A DNA stretch of 64,000 nucleotides from Aureimonas populi (GCF_017815515.1 NZ_CP072611.1:2666001-2730000), one strand, 5' to 3'. Positions 53,191-63,637 are shown, counted from the first letter of the stretch. The notes: generated from the letters alone by a model not told the origin. A program made the numbers and translations.

Positions 53191-54333
53191 ATGAACGCCG
53201 TATCCACGTCTTCCGCCAAGCTCGATCATTATGGTGTCCTGAACGCGCTGCCTCATCCGGTCGTCGTCATCAACGGCGAGGGGCACTTCGATTTCGCGAA
53301 CTCAGATGCCGAGCAGTTCTTCGGGGCGGGCGCCGCCTATCTGGCGCGCCGCCGGCTGAGCGACTTCGTGCCCGCCGACAGCCCGTTGTTCTCGCTGATG
53401 GAGCAGGTGCGCAAGGATCGCTCACGCATCGCGGAGTACCGGGTGGACCTTTCCTCGCCGCGCCTCGGCGCGGAGCGCGTCGTCGATCTCTACGTGTCGG
53501 GAATGCCCGACCAGCCCGGCCACGTCGTTCTGATGATCCAGCTTCGCTCCATCGCCGAGAAGATGGACCGGCAGTTGACCCACCGCTCGGCAGCCCGTTC
53601 CGTGACGGGGCTGGCGGCCATGCTGGCGCACGAGATCCGCAATCCGCTATCGGGCATCAAGGGCGCGGCGCAGCTTCTGGAGAGTGCGGCGAGCGACGAG
53701 GACCGCATCCTGACGCGCCTGATCCAGGAAGAGAGCGACCGGATCGTGAAGCTGGTCGATCGCATGGAGGTCTTCTCCGACCAGCGGCCGGTGGAGCGCT
53801 CGGCGGTCAACATCCACTCCGTGCTGGAGCATGTGAAGACGCTGTCGCGCAGCGGCTTTGCCCGCGACGTGCGCATTCTGGAAACCTACGATCCCTCGCT
53901 CCCGCCGGTCTACGCCAATCGCGATCAACTCGTTCAGGTGTTCCTGAACCTGATCAAGAATGCCAGCGAGGCCGTCGCCGATCTCGATGCGCCTGAAATC
54001 CGCCTTTCGACGGCGTTCCGTCCAGGCGTTCGCCTGTCGGTGCCCGGCTCGAAGTCCCGCATCAGCCTTCCGCTCGAATTCACGGTGGAAGACAACGGGG
54101 CGGGCATACCGGACGATATCAGGGAAAACATCTTCGACCCGTTCGTCACCACGAAGCCGAGCGGCTCGGGCCTTGGCCTTGCCCTCGTCGCCAAGATCGT
54201 GGGCGACCATGGCGGGGTCATCGAATGTGATTCGCAGCCCGGGCATACGAGCTTCCGTGTCCTGATGCCGGCGTGGAACGACGATCTGGGAATGATGACG
54301 CAGGACAGCGGCGATAAGGGGAGGGCCGACTGA
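53191..54333 (+). CDS. ntrB: NtrB nitrogen sensor histidine kinase
   Basis: NtrB (GlnL) phosphorylates or dephosphorylates NtrC according to PII signalling. The 380-residue cytoplasmic protein has a PAS domain (about 10-120; [26 protein letters not shown]), the phospho-accepting His147 in [21 protein letters not shown], the N-box [13 protein letters not shown] and G-boxes [37 protein letters not shown]. No membrane helix. The ATG 53191 follows the inverted repeats; expression from the dusB promoter would have to cross the IS. It overlaps ntrC by 1 base. Confidence 0.97.
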   Translation: MNAVSTSSAKLDHYGVLNALPHPVVVINGEGHFDFANSDAEQFFGAGAAYLARRRLSDFVPADSPLFSLMEQVRKDRSRIAEYRVDLSSPRLGAERVVDLYVSGMPDQPGHVVLMIQLRSIAEKMDRQLTHRSAARSVTGLAAMLAHEIRNPLSGIKGAAQLLESAASDEDRILTRLIQEESDRIVKLVDRMEVFSDQRPVERSAVNIHSVLEHVKTLSRSGFARDVRILETYDPSLPPVYANRDQLVQVFLNLIKNASEAVADLDAPEIRLSTAFRPGVRLSVPGSKSRISLPLEFTVEDNGAGIPDDIRENIFDPFVTTKPSGSGLGLALVAKIVGDHGGVIECDSQPGHTSFRVLMPAWNDDLGMMTQDSGDKGRAD

Positions 54334-55778
54334 TGGCATCCGCTCAGATTCTAGTTGCGGACGACGACGCCGCGATCCGCACCGTGCTTTCGCAAGCGCT
54401 TCTGCGATCGGGCTACGAGGTGCGCGTCACCTCCAACATCGCCACGCTCTGGCGCTGGATCTCGGCCGGCGATGGCGACCTCGTCATCACCGACGTCCTG
54501 ATGCCGGACGGCAACGTCTTCGACATGCTGCCGCGCTTCAAGAACACGCGGCCGGATCTGCCCGTCGTGGTGATGAGCGCGCAGAACACCTTCATGACAG
54601 CGGTGAAGGCCTCCGAACGCGGCGCCTACGACTATGTGCCCAAGCCATTCGATCTCGGGGAACTGGTGTCGATCGTTCGCCGGGCCCTGTCGGAGCCGAA
54701 GGCCGCGGCGCGTGCGGAAGGGGGCGACGACGCCGATTCCATGCCGCTGGTGGGACGCTCGCCCGCCATGCAGGACATCTATCGCGCTCTGGCCCGCATG
54801 ATGCAGACGGACCTGACCGTGCTGATCACCGGCGAGTCCGGCACCGGCAAGGAACTCGTCGCCCGTGCGCTCCACGATTACGGCCGTCGCCGGAAGGGCC
54901 CGTTCGTCGCGATCAATATGGCGGCGATTCCGCGAGACCTGATCGAATCGGAATTGTTCGGGCACGAGAAGGGCGCTTTCACCGGCGCGCAGGCCCGCAC
55001 CAGCGGCCGTTTCGAGCAGGCCGAAGGCGGCACGCTCTTCCTGGACGAGATCGGCGACATGCCGATGGAGGCGCAGACGCGTCTCCTGCGTGTTCTTCAG
55101 CAGGGCGAGTACACCGTGGTCGGCGGCCGGACCGCGATCGCCACGGATGTGCGGATCGTCGCGGCCACCAACAAGGATTTGCGCCAGCTCATCCAGCGGG
55201 GGCTGTTCCGCGAGGATCTGTTCTACCGCCTGAATGTCGTTCCGCTGCGCCTGCCGCCCTTGCGCGAGCGCATCGAGGACATTCCCGATCTGTCCCGACA
55301 TTTCTTCGCCATGGTGGAGAAGGAAGGCCTGCCGCGAAAGACCCTGAGCCAGGGCGCGCTGGACGTGATGCGGCGCTATGGCTGGCCGGGCAATGTGCGC
55401 GAGCTGGAGAACCTGATCCGCCGCCTGTCTGCGCTCTACCCGCAGGAGGAGATTTCCGCCGCCATCGTGGAGCACGAGATCGCGGCGGACTTCATCCGCC
55501 CCGGTGCCGAGGAGCAGGGCAACGGAAAGCCGGTCGATCTCTCCGCCTCCGTCGAGCGGTATCTGGCCGACTATTTCACCTCCTTCGGCAACGATCTGCC
55601 ACCGCCGGGTCTCCACGGCCGTGTCCTGCGAGAGGTGGAGTACCCGCTGATCGCTGCAGCATTGGCCGCGACACGCGGAAACCAGGTGAAGGCGGCCGAC
55701 CTCCTGGGTGTGAACCGCAACACGCTGCGCAAGAAAATCCGCGATCTCGATGTGATGGTCGTGCGCTCCGTGAGGTAA
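54333..55778 (+). CDS. ntrC: NtrC sigma-54-dependent response regulator
   Basis: NtrC activates nitrogen assimilation promoters with sigma-54. The 481-residue protein has a receiver with Asp54 ([11 protein letters not shown]), the AAA+ domain with GESGTGKE, the sigma-54 contact loop GAFTGA, and [24 protein letters not shown], plus a Fis-type C-terminal helix-turn-helix ([25 protein letters not shown]). Start overlaps the ntrB stop (TGATG). Confidence 0.98.
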   Translation: MASAQILVADDDAAIRTVLSQALLRSGYEVRVTSNIATLWRWISAGDGDLVITDVLMPDGNVFDMLPRFKNTRPDLPVVVMSAQNTFMTAVKASERGAYDYVPKPFDLGELVSIVRRALSEPKAAARAEGGDDADSMPLVGRSPAMQDIYRALARMMQTDLTVLITGESGTGKELVARALHDYGRRRKGPFVAINMAAIPRDLIESELFGHEKGAFTGAQARTSGRFEQAEGGTLFLDEIGDMPMEAQTRLLRVLQQGEYTVVGGRTAIATDVRIVAATNKDLRQLIQRGLFREDLFYRLNVVPLRLPPLRERIEDIPDLSRHFFAMVEKEGLPRKTLSQGALDVMRRYGWPGNVRELENLIRRLSALYPQEEISAAIVEHEIAADFIRPGAEEQGNGKPVDLSASVERYLADYFTSFGNDLPPPGLHGRVLREVEYPLIAAALAATRGNQVKAADLLGVNRNTLRKKIRDLDVMVVRSVR

Positions 55779-55850
55779 TTTTTCCGATCTCGTTGCAAAT
55801 CCGCCTCATTATGTAGCAATCGTGCCACTGATTCTCGTGGACGGCGGCTC

Positions 55851-58076
55851 ATGACGGCACAGCAGATACAGGCGGAGGGAGATGTGCCGTTCCTGAAGGA
55901 GCGGCGCCGCTTCATGCTCATTCCGGGCGTGCTTGTGGTCGTCGGCGCTTTGGTGACGGGCGCCATCTCCTTCGTCGTCCTGATGGGCCTCACGGCCATC
56001 GCGCCAACGGACACCGTGGTCACGGTCGCGACCGTGGTGAATGGCGGCTTCGTGCTGCTACTGTGCGCCATGATCTGGCGCGAGGTGGCCCGCATGGTGC
56101 GCGCGCGCAGCCAGGGCCGCGCGGCTTCCCGCCTTCACGTGCGCATCGTCGTGCTCTTCTCCATCGTCGCGGCGCTTCCCGCGCTGCTCGTGGCGATCGT
56201 CGCAGGCATCACGCTCGATCTCGGCCTCGACCGCTGGTTCGAGATGCGCACGCGGGCCATCGTCGATTCCTCCATCAGCGTGGCGCGCGCCTATGTGAAC
56301 GAGAATGCGCGCAATCTGCAGGGTTCGACCCTGTCCATGGCCTACGATCTGAGCGCCCAGCGCCGGCTCTACGACCTCGACCGCACCGGCTTCCAGCAGC
56401 TCATGACCGAGCAGGCGAGGGGGCGCTCGCTGCTCGGAGCCCAGTTGCTGCGCGACGATGGAACGCCCTTCCTGCGCGCGGACGTGCCGGTGGAGCGCCC
56501 CCTGCCGGTGCCGCCGGAGGATGCGCTGGTGCAGGCGCGCGAAGGCAATCTCGTCTTCATTCCGCCGGGCGTGACCAATCTGGTGGGCGCGGTCGCGCGC
56601 CTCAACCAGTTCGGCGACGTCTTCCTCTACACAGTCCGCGCGGTCGACCCCGAGGTCATCGCCGCGATGCGGCTGATGGAGGAGCGGACTGCGGAATATT
56701 CTGCGCTGGAGGCCAACAGGTTCGGCCTTCAGGTGGCCTTCGCGCTACTCTATATCGGGATCACGCTGATCGTGCTCCTCTCGGCGATCTGGACGGGCAT
56801 CGGCGTCGCCGATCGTCTCGTGCGCCCGATCCGCCTCCTGATCGGCGCGGCCGACGAGGTCAGCGGCGGCAATCTCGCCGTCTCCGTTCCGGTGCGCGCC
56901 TCCGATGGCGATGTGGGCTCCCTGTCCAACACCTTCAACAACATGATCCTCCAACTGCGCAGCCAGCGTAGTGAGTTGATCAACGCCAAGGACGTGATCG
57001 ACGAGCGGCGTCGCTTCACCGAAGCCGTTCTCTCGGGCGTGACGGCCGGGGTCATCGGCGTGAAGGGCGACGGCACGATCTCGATGATGAATCCTTCGGC
57101 CGAGCGCATCCTCTCCATTCGCTCCGAGGACGCGGTGGGTCGCCCGCTGGGCGCGCTCTATCCGCAGATCGCCTCGATCCACCAGGCCGCCGGTTGCTCG
57201 CGAAAGGCCGAGTATCAGGAGCAGATCAAGCAGCGCGACCGCGTGCTCGACATTCGCGTGACCTCCGAAGGCACGGCTGATGGCGCCCATTCGAGCGTGG
57301 TCACGCTGGACGACATCACCGATCTCGTCGAGGCGCAGCGCTCCTCCGCCTGGGCGGACGTCGCGCGGCGCATCGCCCACGAGATCAAGAACCCGCTGAC
57401 GCCGATCCAGCTTTCCGCCGAGCGAATCCGCCGCCGCTACGGCAAGAAGGTCGAGGACGACCGAGAGGTCTTCGACCGCTGCGTCGATACCATCGTCCGG
57501 CAAGTGTCCGATATCGGCCGCATGGTGGATGAATTCTCCACTTTCGCCCGTATGCCCAAGCCTGCCATGGAAGAGCGCGACCTGCGCGAGGCGCTGCAGG
57601 AGGCCGTCTTCATGCGCGAGATGGGCGACCACGGAATCGCCTTCTCCAGCGACTTCGGATCGCAGCCGCTGCACGGCTCCTATGATATCCGGCTTCTTTC
57701 CCAGGCCTTCGGGAATGTGGTGAAGAACGCGGTGGAATCGGTGGAGAGCGTTCACGAGGGCGGCGGCGGGAGCATTTCGATCACGGTCTCCCATGAGCCG
57801 GGCTTCCATATCGTCGAGATCGCCGACAATGGGCGTGGTTTTCCGCAGGAGGATCGCGAACGGCTTCTGGAGCCCTATATGACGACGCGCGAGAAGGGGA
57901 CGGGGCTCGGCCTCGCCATCGTTCGCAAGATCGTCGAGGAACACGGCGGGACCATCGAGCTTGGGGACGCCAGGGACGGGCAGGGCGCGCTTGTGCGCAT
58001 CAGGCTCCCGGCAACGGAGTCCGAACGGTTGGATTCATCCGTCACGAACAACACAAAAAAACTGGGTGAGCACTGA
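55851..58076 (+). CDS. ntrY: NtrY membrane sensor histidine kinase
   Basis: NtrY pairs with NtrX and has been linked to nitrogen and redox control in alphaproteobacteria. The 741-residue protein has membrane helices at about 20-45, 55-80, 100-120 and 295-320, with a periplasmic sensor between the last two, a HAMP domain (about 320-375, ADRLVRPIRLLIGAADEVSGGNLAVSVPV), a PAS domain, the His box VARRIAHEIKNPLTPIQLSAERI and ATPase motifs FGNVVKNAVESV and EKGTGLGLAIVRKIVEEHGG. It follows ntrC by 72 bases and overlaps ntrX by 1. Confidence 0.96.
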   Translation: MTAQQIQAEGDVPFLKERRRFMLIPGVLVVVGALVTGAISFVVLMGLTAIAPTDTVVTVATVVNGGFVLLLCAMIWREVARMVRARSQGRAASRLHVRIVVLFSIVAALPALLVAIVAGITLDLGLDRWFEMRTRAIVDSSISVARAYVNENARNLQGSTLSMAYDLSAQRRLYDLDRTGFQQLMTEQARGRSLLGAQLLRDDGTPFLRADVPVERPLPVPPEDALVQAREGNLVFIPPGVTNLVGAVARLNQFGDVFLYTVRAVDPEVIAAMRLMEERTAEYSALEANRFGLQVAFALLYIGITLIVLLSAIWTGIGVADRLVRPIRLLIGAADEVSGGNLAVSVPVRASDGDVGSLSNTFNNMILQLRSQRSELINAKDVIDERRRFTEAVLSGVTAGVIGVKGDGTISMMNPSAERILSIRSEDAVGRPLGALYPQIASIHQAAGCSRKAEYQEQIKQRDRVLDIRVTSEGTADGAHSSVVTLDDITDLVEAQRSSAWADVARRIAHEIKNPLTPIQLSAERIRRRYGKKVEDDREVFDRCVDTIVRQVSDIGRMVDEFSTFARMPKPAMEERDLREALQEAVFMREMGDHGIAFSSDFGSQPLHGSYDIRLLSQAFGNVVKNAVESVESVHEGGGGSISITVSHEPGFHIVEIADNGRGFPQEDRERLLEPYMTTREKGTGLGLAIVRKIVEEHGGTIELGDARDGQGALVRIRLPATESERLDSSVTNNTKKLGEH

Positions 58077-59437
58077 TGGCATCGGACATCCTTATCGTCG
58101 ATGACGAAGCCGATATTCGCGAGCTGGTCGCGGGCCTTCTGGAAGACGAAGGGCACGAGACGCGTATCGCGGCCAATTCCGACGCGGCCCTCGCCGCGAT
58201 CGCCGACCGTGTGCCCCGGCTGATCTTCCTTGACATCTGGTTGCAGGGCAGCCGGCTCGACGGGCTGGACCTACTGGACGCGATCAAGTCGCAGCACCCG
58301 GAAGTGCCCGTCGTAATGATCTCGGGCCACGGCAATATCGAGACGGCGGTCTCCGCCATCAGGCGCGGCGCCTACGACTATATCGAGAAGCCCTTCAAGG
58401 CCGACCGTCTCGTGCTCATCGCCGAGCGTGCGCTGGAAACCTCGAAGCTGAAGCGCGAGGTCTCCGAGTTGCGCCGGCGCTCGTCCGATTTCGCCGAGCT
58501 GATCGGCCGTTCGCAGCCGATGAACCAGTTGCGAACCGCCATCGAGCGCGTTGCGCCGACGAACAGCCGAATCATGATCCTGGGCCCGTCCGGCTCGGGC
58601 AAGGAGATGGTGGCCCGGGCGATCCACGCGGCTTCCGCGCGCGCCAAGGGGCCCTTCGTCGCGCTGAACGCTGCTGCGATCACCCCGGAGCGGATGGAGA
58701 CGGAGCTGTTCGGCACGGAAACGCCACCCGGCGTCGAGCGCAAGGTGGGCGCGTTCGAGGAAGCGCATGGCGGCGTGCTCTATCTCGACGAGGTCGGCGA
58801 CATGCCCCGGGAGACGCAGAACAAGATTCTGCGCGTGCTTACCGAGCAGACCTTCGAGCGCGTGGGCGGCACCAAGCGGGTGAAGGTGGACGTGCGCATC
58901 ATCTCTTCCACCGCGCAGAACCTGGAGTCGCTGATCGCGGAAGGCTCCTTCCGGGAGGATTTGTATCATCGCCTGTCGGTCGTCCCGATCGCGGTGCCGC
59001 CACTGGCGGAGCGCCGCGCCGACATTCCGCTTCTCATCGAGGCGTTCATGAAGCAGATCGCCGAGCAGACGGGCATCCGGCCGAAGGAGATCAGCCCGGA
59101 GGCCATGGCGGTGCTCCAGTCCAGCGACTGGCCCGGCAACATCCGGCAGCTACGCAACAATATCGAGCGCCTGATGATCCTGTCGCGGCAGGACGACGGC
59201 GCGGCGATCTCGGCCGACATGCTGCCCAACGAGGTCTCCGACATGCTGCCCAGAACACCCAGCCAGTCGGACGGGCGCATCATGGCGCTGCCGCTGCGCG
59301 ATGCGCGCGAGGTCTTCGAGAAGGAGTATCTCGTGGCGCAGATCAACCGCTTCGGTGGCAATATCTCGCGCACGGCCGAGTTTGTCGGCATGGAGCGTTC
59401 GGCCCTTCATCGCAAGTTGAAGTCACTCGGCATCTGA
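58076..59437 (+). CDS. ntrX: NtrX response regulator
   Basis: NtrX is the partner of NtrY. The 453-residue protein has a receiver with Asp53 (LIFLDIWLQGS), an AAA+ domain with GPSGSGKE and LDEVGDMPRETQNKILRVLTEQTFERVGG, and a Fis-type helix-turn-helix (GGNISRTAEFVGMERSALHRKLKSLGI). Where NtrC has GAFTGA, this protein reads TETPPGVERKVGAFEEAHGG, so the sigma-54 loop is missing, as known for NtrX. It probably regulates without sigma-54. Start overlaps ntrY by 1 base. Confidence 0.96.
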   Translation: MASDILIVDDEADIRELVAGLLEDEGHETRIAANSDAALAAIADRVPRLIFLDIWLQGSRLDGLDLLDAIKSQHPEVPVVMISGHGNIETAVSAIRRGAYDYIEKPFKADRLVLIAERALETSKLKREVSELRRRSSDFAELIGRSQPMNQLRTAIERVAPTNSRIMILGPSGSGKEMVARAIHAASARAKGPFVALNAAAITPERMETELFGTETPPGVERKVGAFEEAHGGVLYLDEVGDMPRETQNKILRVLTEQTFERVGGTKRVKVDVRIISSTAQNLESLIAEGSFREDLYHRLSVVPIAVPPLAERRADIPLLIEAFMKQIAEQTGIRPKEISPEAMAVLQSSDWPGNIRQLRNNIERLMILSRQDDGAAISADMLPNEVSDMLPRTPSQSDGRIMALPLRDAREVFEKEYLVAQINRFGGNISRTAEFVGMERSALHRKLKSLGI

Positions 59438-59459
59438 GGTCGGCGGCAGAGGAAATCCC

Positions 59460-60836
59460 ATGCGGATCGTCATCTGTGGCGCCGGCCAGGTCGGCTACGG
59501 CATCGCGCAGCGGCTCGCTGCGGAGGGCCACGACCTTTCGGTGATCGATACCGCGCCCGCTCTCATCGAGCGGGTGCGAGAAACGATAGACGCGCGGGCG
59601 ATCGTCGGCCATGGCGCCCATCCCGAGGTGCTGGCCGAGGCGGGGGCCAACGAGGCGGACATGCTCATCGCTGTCACCCTGCATGACGAGGTCAACATGG
59701 TGGCCTGCCAGGTCGCCCACACGATCTTCGAGGTTCCCACCAAGATCGGCCGCATCCGTTCTCAATCCTACCTTCGCTCCCATGTGCAGGACCTTTTCAC
59801 CGATGATGCGGTTCCCATCGACGTCATCATCTCGCCCGAGGTGGAGGTGGGCGAGGTCATTCTGCGCAGGATCGCGATGCCCGGCGCGGTGGACGTGGTG
59901 CATTTCGCGGGCGACGCGATCGTCATGGTAGGCATAGAGTGCCAGCCGGACTCGCCCCTCCTGGGCGTTTCGCTGCGCGATCTGAGCACGCGCCATGCCG
60001 ATCTCGGCGCCACCACCGTCGGCATCGTCCGGGGCGAGCGCCTCCTGATTCCCGATAGCGAAACCGCTCTCCAGCCGGGCGATCTCGCCTATGTGGTTGC
60101 GGACGGGCGGGAGATCGGCCGCGTCCTCGAAATCTTCGGCCACAAGGAGCCGAAGGCGGGGCGGATCGTCATCGCGGGTGGAGGCAGCATCGGCTATTAC
60201 GTCGCCCGGCAGATGGAAAAGCGCGAGATGTCCACCCGCCTGCGGGTGATCGAGGCAGGGCGCGAGCGGGCGATGGAGATTTCGGAACGCCTGCGCCAGA
60301 CCATCGTGCTCAATGGCAGCGCGCTGGACCATGCCATTCTGAACGAGGCCGACGCGGACGATGCCGACCTCATGGTGGCCGTGACCAACGACGACCAGGT
60401 CAACCTCCTGTCGAGCGTCATGGCCAAGCAGCTCGGCTGCCGCTCGTCGCTCGCGCTCGTCACCGACCCGACCTTCCAGGCGCTCACGCACACGCTGGGC
60501 ATCGACGCCTATGTGAATCCGCGGCAGGTAACGATCTCGCGTGTCTTGCAGCATGTGCGTCGCGGGCGCATACGTGCGGTGCATTCCGTTCAGAACGGCC
60601 TTGCGGAGATCATCGAGGCCGAGGCGCTGGAAACCTCGCCTCTGGTCGGGCAGGCGCTGAAGGACCTGGCTCTGCCGGACGGTCTGCGCATCGGCGGCAT
60701 CTGCCGGGAGGGGCGGTTCATCCGGCCGGTAGGAGAAACGCGCATCCGCGCGCAGGACCGCGTAGTGATCTTTGCGGCCGCCGGCGCCATCAGGAAGGTC
60801 GAGCAGATGTTTCGCGTCAGCCTCGAGTTCTTTTGA
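59460..60836 (+). CDS. trkA: TrkA potassium uptake regulatory subunit
   Basis: TrkA is the cytoplasmic NAD-binding gate of the Trk potassium channel. The 458-residue protein consists of two RCK units, each with a Rossmann GxGxxG: MRIVICGAGQVGYGIAQRLAAEG at the start and RIVIAGGGSIGYYVARQMEKR at about 236, each followed by a TrkA-C domain. It lies 22 bases after ntrX, the usual place in Hyphomicrobiales. The channel partner trkH is not in this window. Confidence 0.96.
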   Translation: MRIVICGAGQVGYGIAQRLAAEGHDLSVIDTAPALIERVRETIDARAIVGHGAHPEVLAEAGANEADMLIAVTLHDEVNMVACQVAHTIFEVPTKIGRIRSQSYLRSHVQDLFTDDAVPIDVIISPEVEVGEVILRRIAMPGAVDVVHFAGDAIVMVGIECQPDSPLLGVSLRDLSTRHADLGATTVGIVRGERLLIPDSETALQPGDLAYVVADGREIGRVLEIFGHKEPKAGRIVIAGGGSIGYYVARQMEKREMSTRLRVIEAGRERAMEISERLRQTIVLNGSALDHAILNEADADDADLMVAVTNDDQVNLLSSVMAKQLGCRSSLALVTDPTFQALTHTLGIDAYVNPRQVTISRVLQHVRRGRIRAVHSVQNGLAEIIEAEALETSPLVGQALKDLALPDGLRIGGICREGRFIRPVGETRIRAQDRVVIFAAAGAIRKVEQMFRVSLEFF

Positions 60837-60984
60837 GTTGGAATATGACAATCTCGCCGATGTGAGTTGAAACGGAACGGCTCGCATCGGATGGCTGCCC
60901 GTCTACGGTGCGGGGTGAAGCCTGCAAATGCGTCCCGATCGCGCATGCCGCGATCCAAGAACAATATGGATAGGAACTTGGCTG

Positions 60985-61233
60985 ATGGCCGAACGAGCGC
61001 AGAACCTGCAGGACCTTTTCCTCAACACGGTTCGCAAGCAGAAGATTTCCCTGACCATCTTTCTCGTGAACGGCGTGAAGCTCACGGGCATCGTCACGTC
61101 CTTCGATAATTTTTGCGTGCTTCTGAGGCGCGACGGGCACTCGCAACTGGTCTATAAGCACGCCATATCCACGATCATGCCCTCGCAGCCCGTGCAGCTG
61201 TATGAAGGGGGCGACGAGAGCGAGAAGGCCTGA
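60985..61233 (+). CDS. hfq: RNA chaperone Hfq
   Basis: Hfq pairs small RNAs with mRNAs. The 82-residue protein has the Sm1 segment [42 protein letters not shown] and the Sm2 motif [12 protein letters not shown], both standard, with a short acidic tail. ATG at 60985 matches the family start [13 protein letters not shown]; the earlier in-frame ATG at 60928 does not. hflX starts at the next base after the stop. Confidence 0.99.
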   Translation: MAERAQNLQDLFLNTVRKQKISLTIFLVNGVKLTGIVTSFDNFCVLLRRDGHSQLVYKHAISTIMPSQPVQLYEGGDESEKA

Positions 61234-62610
61234 TTGACCGAAGCCAGGAACAGCGGACCCAAGGGCCCGATCGAGCACCGGAGCGTGGCGACGCGGGCAG
61301 GGGTCTTCGTGCCCCTGCTGCGCCAGCCGGCCCCGGAAGAGGACGGTGTCGAGACCATTCGGCGGGAGGCCGACGAGCGCCTGGCCGAAGCAACGGGCCT
61401 TGCCGCCGCCATCGACCTTCACATCGTGGCGACGGCCACCATACCCGTTTCGAAGGCACGGCCGGCCACGCTCATCGGCAGCGGCAAGGTCGAGGAACTG
61501 AAGGAGCTGGTGGCGACCGAGGAACTCGGCCTCGTCATCATCGACCACCCGCTGACGCCCGTGCAGCAGAGAAATCTTGAGAAGGAGCTCGACACGAAGG
61601 TCATAGACCGGACGGGCCTCATCCTCGAGATTTTCGGTCGGCGCGCCCGGACCAAGGAAGGGCGCCTTCAGGTCGAGCTCGCCCATCTCAATTACCAGCG
61701 GGGCCGGCTCGTTCGTTCCTGGACCCACCTCGAGCGCCAGCGCGGCGGCGGCGGGTTCCTGGGGGGGCCGGGCGAAACGCAGATCGAGGCCGACCGCCGC
61801 CAACTGCAAGACAAGATCAAGCGGCTCGAGAAGGAACTGGACGCTGTTCGCCGGACGCGAACCCTCCACCGCGCCAAGCGGAAGAAGGCGCCCCATCCCG
61901 TCATCGCCCTTGTCGGCTATACGAATGCGGGAAAATCCACGCTGTTCAACGCGGTGACCGGCGCCGATGTTCTGGCGCAGGACCTGCTGTTCGCCACGCT
62001 CGACCCGACGCTGCGGCGCGTGACGCTCGCCAGGGGCACCGAGGTCATCTTCTCCGATACGGTGGGTTTCGTTTCCGATCTGCCGACCCACCTTGTCGCC
62101 GCCTTCCGTGCCACCCTGGAAGAGGTGATCGAAGCCGATCTGGTGCTTCACGTGCGCGACATGGCCAATCCCGATGCGCCGGGGCAGGCGGCCGATGTTC
62201 GCAAGATTCTGAGCGACCTCGGGATCGACGCATCGGACGCCGATCACGTGATCGAGGTTTGGAACAAGGTCGATCTTCTGGATGACGCCGGGCGGGAACG
62301 CTTGCTGCCAGCCTCCGAGGCGCGGGCCGGCGGCCAGAGCGTCCATGTCGTTTCAGCCCTGACCGGACAGGGGATCGGGCCCTTGCTGGCCGAGATCGAG
62401 GAGCGGATCGCCGGGCATGCGAGCGAAGCACGGCTTGAGGTGCCCGCGCACAATCTGACGCTGCTTCCCTGGCTTTACGAGAACGCGGCGGTGCGCGAGC
62501 GAACGGACATGGAGGACGGCGCCGTCCAGCTCGTGGTCGACCTCACCCGGCAGGCGCGCAACGACCTGCGCCGGCTGGGTAAGCGCTACCCGGACGTCTC
62601 GATCCTTTAA
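61234..62610 (+). CDS. hflX: GTPase HflX
   Basis: HflX binds stalled ribosomes and splits them. The 458-residue protein has the HflX N-domain with RPATLIGSGKVEEL and the glycine-rich RGRLVRSWTHLERQRGGGGFLGGPGETQIEADRR, then the G domain with GYTNAGKSTLFN (P-loop), DTVGFVSDLPTHLVAAF and NKVD. Start is TTG at 61234 with zero spacing from the hfq stop, so translation is probably coupled. Its TAA stop shares the palindrome TTAA with the convergent mazG stop. Confidence 0.96.
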   Translation: MTEARNSGPKGPIEHRSVATRAGVFVPLLRQPAPEEDGVETIRREADERLAEATGLAAAIDLHIVATATIPVSKARPATLIGSGKVEELKELVATEELGLVIIDHPLTPVQQRNLEKELDTKVIDRTGLILEIFGRRARTKEGRLQVELAHLNYQRGRLVRSWTHLERQRGGGGFLGGPGETQIEADRRQLQDKIKRLEKELDAVRRTRTLHRAKRKKAPHPVIALVGYTNAGKSTLFNAVTGADVLAQDLLFATLDPTLRRVTLARGTEVIFSDTVGFVSDLPTHLVAAFRATLEEVIEADLVLHVRDMANPDAPGQAADVRKILSDLGIDASDADHVIEVWNKVDLLDDAGRERLLPASEARAGGQSVHVVSALTGQGIGPLLAEIEERIAGHASEARLEVPAHNLTLLPWLYENAAVRERTDMEDGAVQLVVDLTRQARNDLRRLGKRYPDVSIL

Positions 62611-63506
62611 GCCGAGCCGGGCGCGACGGTCTGCGTCGTGCCCTCGTCGCGCTTCGCCGCCTGCCAGAGTGCTTCCATTTCGGGAAGGCTGGCCTCGGAA
62701 AGGCTTCTGCCCTGGGTGATAAGGGCGCGCTCGACCTTGCCGAAGCGCTCGCGGAACTTCATCACGGTGCGCCGAAGTGCCTTTTCCGGTTCGATATCCA
62801 GCCGGCGGCCGAGATTGACCGCGCAAAACAGGATGTCGCCGAGTTCGTCCTCCTGGGCATCGCGATCCTCCTGCACGAGCGCGACGGCCAGTTCGTCGGC
62901 CTCCTCCCGCAATTTGTCGAGGATGGGCGCCGGCTCCGTCCAGTCGAAGCCGACACTGGCCGCCTTCGCCTGGATTTTCTGCGCCAGCATGAGGGCTGGA
63001 AATGAACCGGCCACGGCATCGAGGAGCGCGAGCTTGCCATCCGGCTCCGGGCTGCCGGGCCATTCCGGGTTCCCCATCCCGGATGCGTTTCTCGTGGCGC
63101 GCTCGGCGTGCAACGAAGCACGCGCCGCCTTTTCCTCGGCCTTGATCCGTGCCCAGTGGATTTGCGCGGCATCCGCATTGCGTGCCTGCGCATCTCCGAA
63201 GACGTGCGGATGGCGTCGGATCATCTTCGTCGTGACGGTTTCCACCACGTCCGAGAAATCGAACAGCTCCGCTTCGGCCGCAAGCTGCGCGAAGTAGACG
63301 ACCTGCAACAGCAGGTCTCCCAGTTCCTCCCGCAGATCGTCCGGATCGCGCCGCTCGATCGCATCGACGACCTCATAGGTCTCCTCGATGGTGAAGGGCA
63401 CGATCGAATCGAAATCCTGCTCGACATCCCAAGGACAGCCGGCCTGCGGATCGCGCAGCGCGCGCATGATCTCGACAAGCCGTGTGACATCTCGCGAAGG
63501 CTGCAT
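62607..63506 (-). CDS. mazG: MazG nucleoside triphosphate pyrophosphohydrolase
   Basis: MazG cleaves NTPs to NMPs and pyrophosphate, cleaning damaged nucleotides. The 299-residue protein has two MazG folds: N-terminal with CPWDVEQDFDSIVPFTIEETYEVVDAI and EELGDLLLQVVYFAQLA, C-terminal with KLREEADELAVAL and DELGDILFCAVNLGRRL, which carry the metal-binding Glu/Asp pairs. ATG at 63506 gives the family start MQPSRDVTRLVEIMRALRDP. It is convergent with hflX, sharing 4 bases at the stops. Confidence 0.96.
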   Translation of the reverse strand: MQPSRDVTRLVEIMRALRDPQAGCPWDVEQDFDSIVPFTIEETYEVVDAIERRDPDDLREELGDLLLQVVYFAQLAAEAELFDFSDVVETVTTKMIRRHPHVFGDAQARNADAAQIHWARIKAEEKAARASLHAERATRNASGMGNPEWPGSPEPDGKLALLDAVAGSFPALMLAQKIQAKAASVGFDWTEPAPILDKLREEADELAVALVQEDRDAQEDELGDILFCAVNLGRRLDIEPEKALRRTVMKFRERFGKVERALITQGRSLSEASLPEMEALWQAAKRDEGTTQTVAPGSA

Positions 63507-63610
63507 CGGAACACCTCGACCGTTCGGAACGGCCGCTTGTGGCGTGCTCAACCGACGCCGTCAACGTCCCATCGCGGCGAGTGGGAGCGAGGACAAGCCT
63601 GATTGGAAAA

Positions 63611-63637
63611 GCCCGGGCAGGTGAAGCCTGCCCGGGC
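63611..63637 (-). terminator. Terminator of nrdJ
   Basis: A perfect 11-bp stem (63611-63621 against 63627-63637, 5-base loop) reads on the minus strand into TTTTCC, fitting the end of the minus-strand ribonucleotide reductase gene 60 bases upstream. On the plus strand it is followed by CTTCGTTTT, so it may work both ways. Confidence 0.85.

Noticed and set aside
51026..53194. 722-codon plus-strand open frame from dusB through the IS to ntrB
   Set aside because: Lies out of frame in dusB and antisense to the IS110 transposase; no protein motif.
53900..60800. Sigma-54 (-24/-12) promoters in the ntr region
   Set aside because: No TGGCAC-N5-TTGC pair was seen in the gaps between the genes.
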